Assembly: GCF_035989885.1 (NCBI RefSeq)
Contig: NZ_CP108518.1
Span: 5,819,001 to 5,883,000, forward strand
DNA from: Streptomyces sp. NBC_01232
Lineage (GTDB): Bacteria; Actinomycetota; Actinomycetes; Streptomycetales; Streptomycetaceae
Direction of reading: 5' to 3'
DNA length: 64,000 nt
The position numbers and the translations under genes were made by a program. Below the pieces are notes generated by a model. That model did no database searches. It was not told where the DNA came from and worked only from the letters and a program-made list of their open reading frames with translations. Below are positions 51,892 to 62,096 of this stretch, piece after piece. Positions within the stretch are counted from its first letter, which is position 1. Every line of letters starts with the position of its first letter.

Positions 51892-51953
51892 GGAGAAGTC
51901 CCCCTTCGCCGGATGTGGTGGGCGGGCGAAGGGGGACGTTAGCTGACGTGGCG

Positions 51954-53444
51954 TCAGTTGGACAGGGATCCGGCGGGCTCGGACTCGGGCTCGGGCCGGT
52001 GCCCGGCCGCCGGCTGCGGCGCCGCGGACGGGGCCGGGCCGGTGGCCGCCGTGCGCGGCAGGACGGCGTACAGCACGCCCGAGGTCACGATGCCCGCCAC
52101 CCAGCCCAGACCGTTGCGGCCGATCCACGTGCCGGCGAGCGGCCCGCCGAACCAGTCCACCTCGGTGAACAGCAGCCCCATCAGCAGGGCCAGCGCCCAC
52201 GCGGTCATGGCCTGCCAGGCGAAGCCGCCCTTGTACCAGTAGGCGCTGGTCCGTGTGGTGTCCATCAGCGCGGGCCCGTCGTAGGCCGTGCGGCGCAGCA
52301 TGTCCACGCCGAAGACTCCGATCCACGCGGAGAAGGCCACCGCCAGTAGCGTCAGGAAGGAGATGAACGAGCCGAAGAAGCTCGTCGCGACCACCATCAG
52401 CAGGAAACCGAAGACCAGGCTGATGATCGCGTTGACGCCGACCGCCCAGGCGCGCGGGACCTTGATCCCCAGGGTCTGTGCGGTGAAGCCGGCCGAGTAC
52501 ATGGACATCGAGTTGATCAGCAGCATGCCGATGAGCGCGATCAGCAGGTACGGGACGGCGATCCAGGTGGGGAGCAGCTCGCCGATGAAGGACACCGGGT
52601 CCTGCGCTCCGGCCAGGTCCGGGGTGCCGACCGCCATCACCGCACCCATCAGGACCATCGGGAGCACGACCACGCCGGCTCCGCCGATCGTCGCGCCGAC
52701 CATGGCCCCGGAGGAGGCGGTGCGCGGCAGGTAACGGGTGAAGTCGGGGCCCGAGGGCACCCAGCTGATGCCGCCGGCCGCGATCGTGCCGATGCCCGCG
52801 ATCATCATCGCGCTGGAGCCGGCCGGCTTGCCGAAGACGGCGGACCAGTCGGTGGTGAAGAGGAGGTACCCGAGGACGAGCACGCTGAAGGCGCCGAAGA
52901 GGTACGTCGACCACTTCGAGCAGACCCGCAGCGCGCTGATGCCCAGACCCGAGACCACGAAGGTGCAGCCCACGAAGAACAGCAGGGTGACGACGATGAG
53001 CGGGGTGCCGCTGCGGACCCCGAACAGCAGGTCGAGCACGGTCAGTACGGCGTAGGCGCCGCTGACCGCGTTGATCGTCTCCCAGCCCCACCGGGCCACC
53101 CAGATCAGGGCGCCCGGGAAGAGGTTGCCGCGCTGCCCGAACACCGCCCGCGACAGGGCCATGCCGGGAGCGCCGCCGCGCTTGCCCGCGATCGATATGA
53201 GGCCGACGAGCCCGTACGAGACGACCGGCGCCGCGACCGCGACGACGAGCACCTGCCAGATGTTCAGCTTGTTGAAGATCACCAGTCCCGCGCCCATGGT
53301 CAGCAGGAGCACGCTGATGTTGGCGGCGACCCAGGTGGGGACGAGCTCGCGGACCCGGCCGCCGCGCTCGCCGTCCGGGACGGGTTCCAGGCCGCGGGTC
53401 TCGATCGCGGTGTCGGCTGCGCCGTCGGCGTGCTCGGCAGGCAT
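51954..53444 (-). CDS. NCS1-family cytosine/purine/thiamine-type permease
   Basis: 496 residues with 12 predicted membrane helices. Family marks: ELVPTWVAANISVLLLTMGA, GLISIAGKRGGAPGMALSRA, WETINAVSGAYAV, PSGPDFTRYLPR and SMSMYSAGFTAQTLGI. NCS1 proteins import cytosine, purines, hydantoins, allantoin or thiamine precursors with Na+ or H+. Low-complexity C-terminal tail. It is upstream of the flavin oxidoreductase in the same operon and divergent from ftsY. Confidence 0.9.
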   Translation of the reverse strand: MPAEHADGAADTAIETRGLEPVPDGERGGRVRELVPTWVAANISVLLLTMGAGLVIFNKLNIWQVLVVAVAAPVVSYGLVGLISIAGKRGGAPGMALSRAVFGQRGNLFPGALIWVARWGWETINAVSGAYAVLTVLDLLFGVRSGTPLIVVTLLFFVGCTFVVSGLGISALRVCSKWSTYLFGAFSVLVLGYLLFTTDWSAVFGKPAGSSAMMIAGIGTIAAGGISWVPSGPDFTRYLPRTASSGAMVGATIGGAGVVVLPMVLMGAVMAVGTPDLAGAQDPVSFIGELLPTWIAVPYLLIALIGMLLINSMSMYSAGFTAQTLGIKVPRAWAVGVNAIISLVFGFLLMVVATSFFGSFISFLTLLAVAFSAWIGVFGVDMLRRTAYDGPALMDTTRTSAYWYKGGFAWQAMTAWALALLMGLLFTEVDWFGGPLAGTWIGRNGLGWVAGIVTSGVLYAVLPRTAATGPAPSAAPQPAAGHRPEPESEPAGSLSN

Positions 53445-53587
53445 GCGGTTGCTCCGTGGGGAGGTTATGGGGGGAAGTTGCCCATCATCATGGATTTGCC
53501 GCTAAAACCATAAACGGCGGCTTACCTCCTGGCCGGAACGCCCGGCTTCCCGGCTCCGGGGTGGCCGTGGCCGATACTGGTGGGGTT

Positions 53588-54805
53588 ATGGACATCCTCA
53601 TCCTTGCTGTAGTCATCGCCCTGGTCGCGGTCGGCGTGATCAGCGGGCTCGTGGTCAGCAGCCGCAAGAAGAAGCAGCTGCCGCCCCCGGCACCGCCGAG
53701 CACGCCGACCATCACTGCCCCGCCTGCCGAGCCGCAGGTGGGGGAGGACGCCGTAGAGACGGCGGAAGAGCCGCGCCGCACGATCGAGGAGGTCGGACTC
53801 CCGGAGGCCGCGGCTCCCGCCCCGGCGCCGGTAGCCGAACCCGAGCCCGAGGTCCCGGCCGCGCCCGCGATCGAGGTGCCCGAGCCCACCGCCGGTCGCC
53901 TGGTGCGGCTGCGCGCCCGTCTCGCCCGGTCGCAGAACTCCCTCGGCAAGGGGCTGCTCACGCTGCTCTCCCGCGAGCACCTCGACGAGGACACCTGGGA
54001 GGAGATCGAGGAGACCCTTCTCGTCGCCGACGTCGGTGTCGTACCGACCCAGGAGCTCGTGGACCGGCTCCGCGAGCGGGTCAAGGTGCTCGGCACCCGC
54101 ACCCCGGCGGATCTGCGCGCCCTGCTCAAGGAGGAGCTGCTGACCCTGGTCGGCACCGACTTCGACCGCGTCGTGAAGACGGAGAGCGGCGAGGACACCC
54201 CCGGTGTGATCATGGTCGTCGGCGTCAACGGCACCGGCAAGACCACCACCACCGGCAAGCTGGCCCGCGTGCTCGTCGCCGACGGCCGCAGCGTCGTGCT
54301 CGGCGCGGCGGACACCTTCCGCGCCGCCGCCGCCGACCAGCTCCAGACCTGGGGCGAGCGCGTCGGCGCCCGTACCGTGCGCGGCCCCGAGGGCGGCGAC
54401 CCGGCATCGATCGCCTACGACGCGGTCAAGGAGGGCATCGCCGAGGGCGCCGACGTGGTGCTCATCGACACCGCCGGCCGCCTGCACACCAAGACCGGCC
54501 TCATGGACGAGCTCGGCAAGGTCAAGCGCGTCGTGGAGAAGCACGGTCCGCTGGACGAGATCCTGCTGGTCCTGGACGCCACCACCGGTCAGAACGGCCT
54601 GACCCAGGCCCGGGTCTTCGCCGAGGTCGTGGACATCACCGGCATCGTGCTGACCAAGCTCGACGGCACGGCCAAGGGCGGCATCGTCGTCGCCGTCCAG
54701 CGCGAGCTGGGCGTCCCCGTCAAGCTCATCGGGCTCGGCGAGGGTCCGGACGACCTGGCGCCCTTCGAGCCCGAGGCGTTCGTCGACGCCCTGATCGGCG
54801 ACTGA
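53588..54805 (+). CDS. ftsY: Signal recognition particle receptor FtsY
   Basis: 405 residues. N-terminal membrane helix LILAVVIALVAVGVISGLVV then a basic cluster RKKKQ, an acidic/Pro-rich A domain, and the NG domain: helical N part, G1 GVNGTGKTTTTGKLAR (about 212-227), ADTFRAAAADQLQ, DTAGRLHTKTGLM, TKLDGTAKGG and GLGEGPDDLAPF. Receives Ffh-bound ribosomes at the membrane. The partner ffh lies 8.5 kb downstream. ATG start at the hydrophobic N-terminus. Confidence 0.96.
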   Translation: MDILILAVVIALVAVGVISGLVVSSRKKKQLPPPAPPSTPTITAPPAEPQVGEDAVETAEEPRRTIEEVGLPEAAAPAPAPVAEPEPEVPAAPAIEVPEPTAGRLVRLRARLARSQNSLGKGLLTLLSREHLDEDTWEEIEETLLVADVGVVPTQELVDRLRERVKVLGTRTPADLRALLKEELLTLVGTDFDRVVKTESGEDTPGVIMVVGVNGTGKTTTTGKLARVLVADGRSVVLGAADTFRAAAADQLQTWGERVGARTVRGPEGGDPASIAYDAVKEGIAEGADVVLIDTAGRLHTKTGLMDELGKVKRVVEKHGPLDEILLVLDATTGQNGLTQARVFAEVVDITGIVLTKLDGTAKGGIVVAVQRELGVPVKLIGLGEGPDDLAPFEPEAFVDALIGD

Positions 54806-54825
54806 GCGAGGTCCTACGGGCACCT

Positions 54826-54859
54826 GCGCCCCCGGGTTCCGGCCGGAACCCGGGGGCGC
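54826..54859. terminator. Terminator between ftsY and primase-like gene
   Basis: 15-bp perfect stem GCGCCCCCGGGTTCC with complement, GGCC loop, between convergent genes. Confidence 0.92.
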
Positions 54860-54907
54860 CGTCATGTGCGGTGGGCCCGGGCCCGGGGCTCTGGGCCCGG
54901 GCCGCGA

Positions 54908-55582
54908 CTACCGGCGGAAGCGGTGGCAGAGGTAGGCGAGGGTCCCCAGCAGCAGCCTGGCCTGCGGCGGCCCCCCGGCGGAGTCGAGCGCGGGCGGACG
55001 CAGCCAGCCGACCTGGCCCAGCCCGGCCCGGTCGGAGGGCGGGGCGGTCACGAAGGCACCCCGGCCCAAAGCCCGCAGATCGAGGTCGGCGTCGTCCCAG
55101 CCCATCCGGTACAGCAGCTGCGGCAGTTCGGCCGCGGCGCCCGGGGCCACGAAGAACTGCGCGCGGCCGTCGGCGGTGACGATGACCGGGCCGAGCGGCA
55201 GGCCCATCCGCTCCAGCCGTACCAGCGCACGCCGCCCGGCCTCCTCGGAGACCTCGATGACGTCGAAGACGCGGCCCACGGGGAGCAGGACGGCGGCGCC
55301 CGGGTACCCGCTCCAGGCCTCGGTCACCTCGTCCAGGGTGGCGCCGGCCGGGACCGTGGGAGCGAAGGCCAGAGGATGCGCCCCGGGCGCGGCGCACCGG
55401 GCGTCCCCGCAGGAGCAGTCGCGGGCGGGCGCCGAGGCCCGCGCGCCGGGGACCACGTCCCAGCCCCACAGCCCGGTGTACTCCGCCACCGCCGTGCACT
55501 CCGAGGTCCGGCCGCGGCGCCGGGTGCCGGAGCGGAACTCCTTGGTGCCGCGGCTGCTGCCGATCGTGAAGCCCATGCCCAT
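54908..55582 (-). CDS. Bifunctional DNA primase/polymerase-domain protein
   Basis: 224 residues. The Cys-rich segment DCSCGDARCAAPGAHPLAF is the actinobacterial prim-pol N-terminal zinc-like motif, followed by YPGAAVLLPVGRVFDVIEVS and VIVTADGRAQFFVAPGAAAE. This matches the N-terminal catalytic-domain fragment family annotated bifunctional primase/polymerase, common as stand-alone small proteins in Streptomyces. Key acidic residues of the active site are hard to see, so it may be a non-catalytic relative. Divergent from nsdA. ATG two codons further in is an equal start. Confidence 0.72.
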   Translation of the reverse strand: MGMGFTIGSSRGTKEFRSGTRRRGRTSECTAVAEYTGLWGWDVVPGARASAPARDCSCGDARCAAPGAHPLAFAPTVPAGATLDEVTEAWSGYPGAAVLLPVGRVFDVIEVSEEAGRRALVRLERMGLPLGPVIVTADGRAQFFVAPGAAAELPQLLYRMGWDDADLDLRALGRGAFVTAPPSDRAGLGQVGWLRPPALDSAGGPPQARLLLGTLAYLCHRFRR

Positions 55583-55995
55583 GCCCCCTCCAACGGGTCG
55601 GACGTGCCGGTGGTTACGAAGCCGGTGGGGACGACCTCGGCGGGACCTCTGCCGGCAGTCCCGCCGCGGGTGCCTCCGATGCTGCCCGGCGCACTCCTCG
55701 CCGCGCGCGCCCCGAGCGCACTCCAGTCCAACCGATCCGCTTTCACCTCGGTGTCAAGTGAATCGCGCCTGGCGGGTGGCGGGTTCATTCGAAGGGGTGG
55801 CGAATGGTGGCGTTTCTGGAATCGACCTCGCCGCAGGGGTGATCGTAGGATTACTTTCGGTGCACGAAACCGAAGGCGACCCGTCCGTGGGTATGCCGGA
55901 GGCAATACGTGAAGGACCTGTGAAGGTCCGTGGTGGCGCACGGCGCCCACGCCAGGGTTTCGTGTGGAAGATGCTGAGCGGATGGGGGCGTTCCA
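55583..55995. other. Control region upstream of nsdA
   Basis: 413 bases, lower GC than the flanks, no gene seen. It contains GGACCT-GTGA-AGGTCC (near 55913-55928) within a direct GTGAAGG repeat, and several TTCG/CGAA dyads (TTTCGGTGCACGAAACCGAAGG). A long leader for nsdA or several operators are likely. Confidence 0.5.
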
Positions 55996-57486
55996 GTGAG
56001 CGGCAACGGCGCAAGCGGAACGATCGAGGATGCTGCTGCGCGCAATGACCAGCTGACCTCGTGGTTCGTCCGCAGCGGCTGGTCCAAGGGCGAACTCGCC
56101 CGGCAGGTCAACCGCCGGGCCCGTCAGATGGGCGCCCACCACATCAGCACGGACACCTCCCGGGTGCGCCGCTGGCTCGACGGTGAACAGCCCCGCGAGC
56201 CCGTGCCGCGCATCCTGTCCGAGCTGTTCTCCGAGCGCTTCGGCTCCGTCGTCGCCATCGAACAGCTCGGCCTGCGCACCGCCCACCAGACCCCCTCCGT
56301 CTCCGGGGTCGACCTGCCCTGGGCCGGCCCGCAGACCGTCGAACTGCTCGGCGAGTTCTCCCGCAGCGACCTGATGCTCGCGCGCCGCGGCTTCCTCGGG
56401 ACCTCGCTCGCGCTCTCCGCCGGCCCCGCCCTCATCGAGCCCATGCAGCGCTGGCTCGTACCGGTACCGGCCGCCGACCCGGGACCGCGCGGGGCGGGGC
56501 CGACGGGGGCCCTCGGCGGCCACCGGCCGCCGCGGCTCTCCGAACCGGAGCTGGACCTCCTCGACGCCACCACCGTCATGTTCCGCCAGTGGGACGCCCA
56601 GTGCGGTGGCGGACTGCGCCGCAAGGCCGTCGTGGGCCAGCTGCACGAGGTCACCGACCTGCTCCAGGAGAACCACCCGGCCCCGGTCATGAAGCGACTC
56701 TTCAAGGTCGCCGCCGAACTGGCCGAACTGGCCGGGTGGATGAGCTACGACATCGGCCTGCACCCCACCGCGCAGAAGTACTTCGTCCTTGCCCTGCACG
56801 CCGCGAAGGAGGCCGGGGACAAGCCGCTCGGCTCGTACATCCTCTCCGGGATGAGCCGCCAGATGATCCACCTGGGCCGCCCCGAGGACGCCCTGGAACT
56901 CGTCCACCTCGCGCAGTACGGCAGCCGCGACTGCGCCGGCCCGCGCACCCAGGCCATGCTGTATGCGATGGAGGCCCGCGCGTACGCCAACATGGGCCAG
57001 CCCAGCCGCTGCAAGCGGGCCGTGCGGATGGCCGAGGACACCTTCTCCGACGTCGGCTTCGCGGGCGAGCCCGAGCCCGACTGGATCCGCTTCTTCTCCG
57101 AGGCCGAGCTGAACGGCGAGAACTCCCATTCGTACCGGGACCTGGCCTACGTGGCCGGCCGCAGCCCCATGTACGCCTCCCTCGCCGAACCCGTCATGGA
57201 ACGGGCCGTCGAGCTCTTCGAGAAGGACGAGGAGCACCAGCGCTCCTACGCCCTCAACCTCATCGGCATGGCCACCGTCCACCTGCTGCAGCGCGAGCCC
57301 GAGCAGGCCGCGGCCCTCGTGGACCGCGCCCTCGACGTGGCGGGAAAGGTGCGGTCCGAACGGGTGAACACCCGACTGCGCAAGACCGTGGACACGGCCG
57401 CCCGTGAGTACGGCGACGTCGCCGAGGTGGTCCGGCTCACCGACCACCTCGCCTCCCGGCTGCCCGAAGCCGCGGAGGCCGTCTGA
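55996..57486 (+). CDS. nsdA: Developmental regulator NsdA
   Basis: 496 residues. N-terminal XRE-like helix-turn-helix (LTSWFVRSGWSKGELARQVN, STDTSRVRRWLDGEQPRE), then a hydrophobic linker and a helical TPR-like C-terminal half (MKRLFKVAAELAELAGWMSY, GSYILSGMSRQMIHLGRPED, LNLIGMATVHLLQREPEQAA). Sequence and location between ftsY and amtB match NsdA, a negative regulator of sporulation and antibiotic production in S. coelicolor. GTG start (MSGNGASGTIEDAAARNDQ). A large hairpin follows its stop. Confidence 0.9.
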   Translation: MSGNGASGTIEDAAARNDQLTSWFVRSGWSKGELARQVNRRARQMGAHHISTDTSRVRRWLDGEQPREPVPRILSELFSERFGSVVAIEQLGLRTAHQTPSVSGVDLPWAGPQTVELLGEFSRSDLMLARRGFLGTSLALSAGPALIEPMQRWLVPVPAADPGPRGAGPTGALGGHRPPRLSEPELDLLDATTVMFRQWDAQCGGGLRRKAVVGQLHEVTDLLQENHPAPVMKRLFKVAAELAELAGWMSYDIGLHPTAQKYFVLALHAAKEAGDKPLGSYILSGMSRQMIHLGRPEDALELVHLAQYGSRDCAGPRTQAMLYAMEARAYANMGQPSRCKRAVRMAEDTFSDVGFAGEPEPDWIRFFSEAELNGENSHSYRDLAYVAGRSPMYASLAEPVMERAVELFEKDEEHQRSYALNLIGMATVHLLQREPEQAAALVDRALDVAGKVRSERVNTRLRKTVDTAAREYGDVAEVVRLTDHLASRLPEAAEAV

Positions 57487-57512
57487 CGGCCCACGCGGCC
57501 GCCCCCGAGGCC

Positions 57513-57586
57513 CCGGCCGCGGCAGTCACCCCGTGAAGCCCGATCAGGCTCCCCCAGCCAGGACATCCGGGTACTGCCGCGGCCGG
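57513..57586 (+). terminator. Long-stem hairpin after nsdA
   Basis: 14-bp perfect arms CCGGCCGCGGCAGT and complement enclosing 46 bases. The loop is unusually long for a simple terminator, so it could also be a processed or regulatory RNA structure, or the footprint of a small insertion. Confidence 0.55.
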
Positions 57587-57614
57587 CTCTTGTGATCCAC
57601 CTGTTCATTGACGC

Positions 57615-57650
57615 GTAACACGCCCGCCCTCTTCGTCACGGGCGCGAAAC
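57615..57650 (+). promoter_or_regulatory. GlnR box upstream of amtB
   Basis: GTCAC-GGGCGC-GAAAC (57635-57650) fits the GlnR consensus GTnAC-n6-GAAAC exactly; a further GTAAC half-site lies 20 bases upstream, the spacing seen in Streptomyces amtB promoters. GlnR activates amtB-glnK-glnD under nitrogen limitation. It is 148 bases before the amtB start. Confidence 0.85.
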
Positions 57651-57797
57651 ACCGAGCGGCGCCGCCGGAAACCGGCCTGCGCGAATCTCGGGGTCATTAA
57701 CCGGCCAGCCTCCCCAGCCCGGCCGGACACCCCTTTTACGCCGCTCAGGTTTTCACGATCGCCCGCACGCGAACGTACCGACGACGAGGAGACGCCG

Positions 57798-59476
<1,679 letters not shown>

Positions 59477-59493
59477 CTGACGGGAGCTTCTGG

Positions 59494-61920
59494 GTGACGA
59501 GCGTCGAAGAGAACACGGACCACACGGCCGACTCGGGACCCAGCGGATACGCCGCGGCCCGGCTGCGACTCCTCCAGGAGGAGTCGCAGTCCGGGCCTTC
59601 GCGCCGTTCCGCCCTGGCCGGGCTGACCGACGAATGGCTGAACGGCCTGTTCACGACCGCAGTACGGGAGACCGGCGTCCGCGGCGCCACCCTGGTGGCC
59701 GTCGGCGGCTACGGGCGGGCCGAACTCTCCCCGCGCAGCGACCTCGACCTGGTGCTGCTGCACGACGGCAGGGCGGAGCCGCAGGCGCTGAGCGCGCTGG
59801 CCGACCGCCTCTGGTACCCCGTGTGGGACCTCGGCCTCGCCCTCGACCACTCGGTACGGACCCCCGCCGAGGCGCGGAAGACCGCCGCCGAGGACCTGAA
59901 GGTGCACCTCGGCCTGCTGGACGCCCGTACCGTCGCCGGCGACGCCGGACTCCTCGCCGGCCTGCGCACCTCCGTACTGGCCGACTGGCGCAACCAGGCC
60001 GCCAAGCGGCTCCCGCAACTGCACTCCCTGTGCCGGGAACGGGCCGAGCGGGCCGGGGAACTGCGCTTCCTGCTCGAACCCGACCTCAAGGAGGCCCGCG
60101 GGGGCCTGCGCGACGCCACCGCGCTGCGGGCGGTCGCCGCGTCCTGGCTGGCCGACGCCCCGCGCGAGGGCCTCGCCGAGGCCCGGCGGCGGCTCCTGGA
60201 CGCCCGGGACGCCCTGCACCTGGTGACCGGCCGGGCCACCGACCGGCTCTCGCTCCAGGAACAGGACCAGGTCGCTGACCGGCTCGGACTGCTCGACGCG
60301 GACGCGCTGCTGCGCGAGGTGTACGAGGCCGCGCGGGTCGTCGCGTACGCCGCGGACGTGACCTGGCGGGAGGTCGGGCGCGTCCTGCGGGCCCGCGCCG
60401 CCCGGCCCAGGCTCCGCGGGCTGCTGTCCGTCCGCGGCGACCGGGCGGCCGCGCGGGCACCCCTGGCCGAGGGCGTGGTGGAGTCCGACGGCGAGGCCGT
60501 ACTGGCCCTGGCCGCGCGCCCGGACCGCGACCCCGTACTCGCCCTGCGGTTCGCCGCGGCCGCCGCGCAGGCGGGTCTGCCCGTCTCCCTGCACGCCGTG
60601 CGCCGGCTCGCGGCGCAGGGCAAACCGCTCCCCGTGCCCTGGCCGGCCGAGGCGCGGGAGCAGCTGCTGACCCTGCTGGGCGCGGGGGAGCCGACGGTGG
60701 TCGTGTGGGAGGCCCTGGAGGCGGAGGGCCTGATCACGCGGCTGCTCCCGGACTGGGAGCGGGTGCGCTGCCGCCCGCAGCGCAATCCCGTCCACACCTG
60801 GACGGTGGACCGGCACCTGATCGAGACGGCCGTGCGGGCCTCGGCACTGACCCGCCGGGTCGGCCGCCCCGACCTGCTGCTGATGGCCGCGCTCCTGCAC
60901 GACATCGGCAAGGGCTGGCCCGGGGACCACTCGGTGGCCGGCGAGACCATCGCACGCGACGTCGCCGCCCGGATCGGTTTCGACGCCCAGGACGTCGACG
61001 TGCTGGGCGTGCTCGTACGGCACCACCTGTTGCTGATCGACACCGCGACCCGGCGCGACCTGGACGACCCGGCCACCGTCCGCGCGGTCGCCGACGCCGT
61101 GGGCTCGGTGGGCACGCTGGAGATACTGCACGCCCTGACCGAGGCGGACGCCCTGGCCACCGGGCCGGCCGCGTGGAGCGCGTGGCGGGGATCGCTCGTG
61201 GCGGACCTCGTCGTGCGGGTCGCCGCCGTACTGCGCGGCACGGCCCCAGCGGCCGGCGAACCGGAGATCCCGACCACCGAACAGGAACGCCTGGCGGTGG
61301 AGGCCCTGCGCACCGGGGAGCCGGTCCTCGCGCTCCAGGCCCGCCAGGAGGAGGACGCGGTCGGTGTGGAGCTCGTCGTCGCCGTCCCCGACCAGCCGGG
61401 GGTCCTCCCGGCGGCGGCCGGGGTGCTCGCCCTGCACCGGCTCACCGTACGGGCGGCCGACCTGCGTTCCATGGAGCTCCCGGACCGGCTGGGGGAGGTC
61501 CTGGTGCTGCGCTGGCGGGTGGCGGCGGAGTACGGCGCGCTGCCGCAGGCCGCCCGGCTCCGTACCGACCTGGTCCGCGCCCTGGACGGCTCGCTGGACG
61601 TCCCGGCGAAGCTGGCGGACCGCGAGGCGGCCTACCCGCGCCGCCGCGGGGTGGTCCCGCCGCCGCCCCGGGTCACGGTGGTCCCGGACGTGTCCTTGCT
61701 GGCCACCGTCCTGGAGGTGCGGGCCCCGGACGCGGTGGGACTGCTGCACCGGATCGGCCGGGCCCTGGAGTCGGCGGGCGTCAGGGTGCGCAGCGCCCAC
61801 GTCTCCACACTGGGCGCGAACGCCGTCGACACCCTGTACGTCACCACCCCCGAGGGCAAGCCGCTGGACCCCGCCGAGGCGGCGGACCTGGCCGCCTCGG
61901 TGACGGCCGCGCTGTCCTAG
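59494..61920 (+). CDS. glnD: PII nucleotidyltransferase GlnD
   Basis: 808 residues. Nucleotidyltransferase motif GGYGRAELSPRSDLDLVLLHDGRAE, helical segment, HD phosphohydrolase site LLHDIGKGWPGDHS (about residue 468), and two C-terminal ACT domains (VAVPDQPGVLPAAAG, LEVRAPDAVGLLHRIGRALE) that sense glutamine. In Streptomyces it adenylylates and deadenylylates GlnK. GTG start 17 bases after glnK. Last gene of the operon, followed by a strong hairpin. Confidence 0.95.
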   Translation: MTSVEENTDHTADSGPSGYAAARLRLLQEESQSGPSRRSALAGLTDEWLNGLFTTAVRETGVRGATLVAVGGYGRAELSPRSDLDLVLLHDGRAEPQALSALADRLWYPVWDLGLALDHSVRTPAEARKTAAEDLKVHLGLLDARTVAGDAGLLAGLRTSVLADWRNQAAKRLPQLHSLCRERAERAGELRFLLEPDLKEARGGLRDATALRAVAASWLADAPREGLAEARRRLLDARDALHLVTGRATDRLSLQEQDQVADRLGLLDADALLREVYEAARVVAYAADVTWREVGRVLRARAARPRLRGLLSVRGDRAAARAPLAEGVVESDGEAVLALAARPDRDPVLALRFAAAAAQAGLPVSLHAVRRLAAQGKPLPVPWPAEAREQLLTLLGAGEPTVVVWEALEAEGLITRLLPDWERVRCRPQRNPVHTWTVDRHLIETAVRASALTRRVGRPDLLLMAALLHDIGKGWPGDHSVAGETIARDVAARIGFDAQDVDVLGVLVRHHLLLIDTATRRDLDDPATVRAVADAVGSVGTLEILHALTEADALATGPAAWSAWRGSLVADLVVRVAAVLRGTAPAAGEPEIPTTEQERLAVEALRTGEPVLALQARQEEDAVGVELVVAVPDQPGVLPAAAGVLALHRLTVRAADLRSMELPDRLGEVLVLRWRVAAEYGALPQAARLRTDLVRALDGSLDVPAKLADREAAYPRRRGVVPPPPRVTVVPDVSLLATVLEVRAPDAVGLLHRIGRALESAGVRVRSAHVSTLGANAVDTLYVTTPEGKPLDPAEAADLAASVTAALS

Positions 61921-61927
61921 GTCGCGG

Positions 61928-61962
61928 CGCCGTTTCCGGGGGCCGGGCCCCCGGAAACGGCG
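61928..61962 (+). terminator. Terminator of amtB-glnK-glnD
   Basis: 15-bp perfect stem CGCCGTTTCCGGGGG with complement, CCGGG loop, 8 bases past the stop. Confidence 0.92.
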
Positions 61963-62096
61963 AAAGGGCCGGGCCGGGAGGGATCCCCGGACAGCGGCGG
62001 ACCCGCACCGGGAGCGGGCAGGTCCCCGGATGGGGGAAGGGCCCGATACCCTGGGGGACGACCACACGCCCCCGAACCCGAGGAATCGCGACCACC

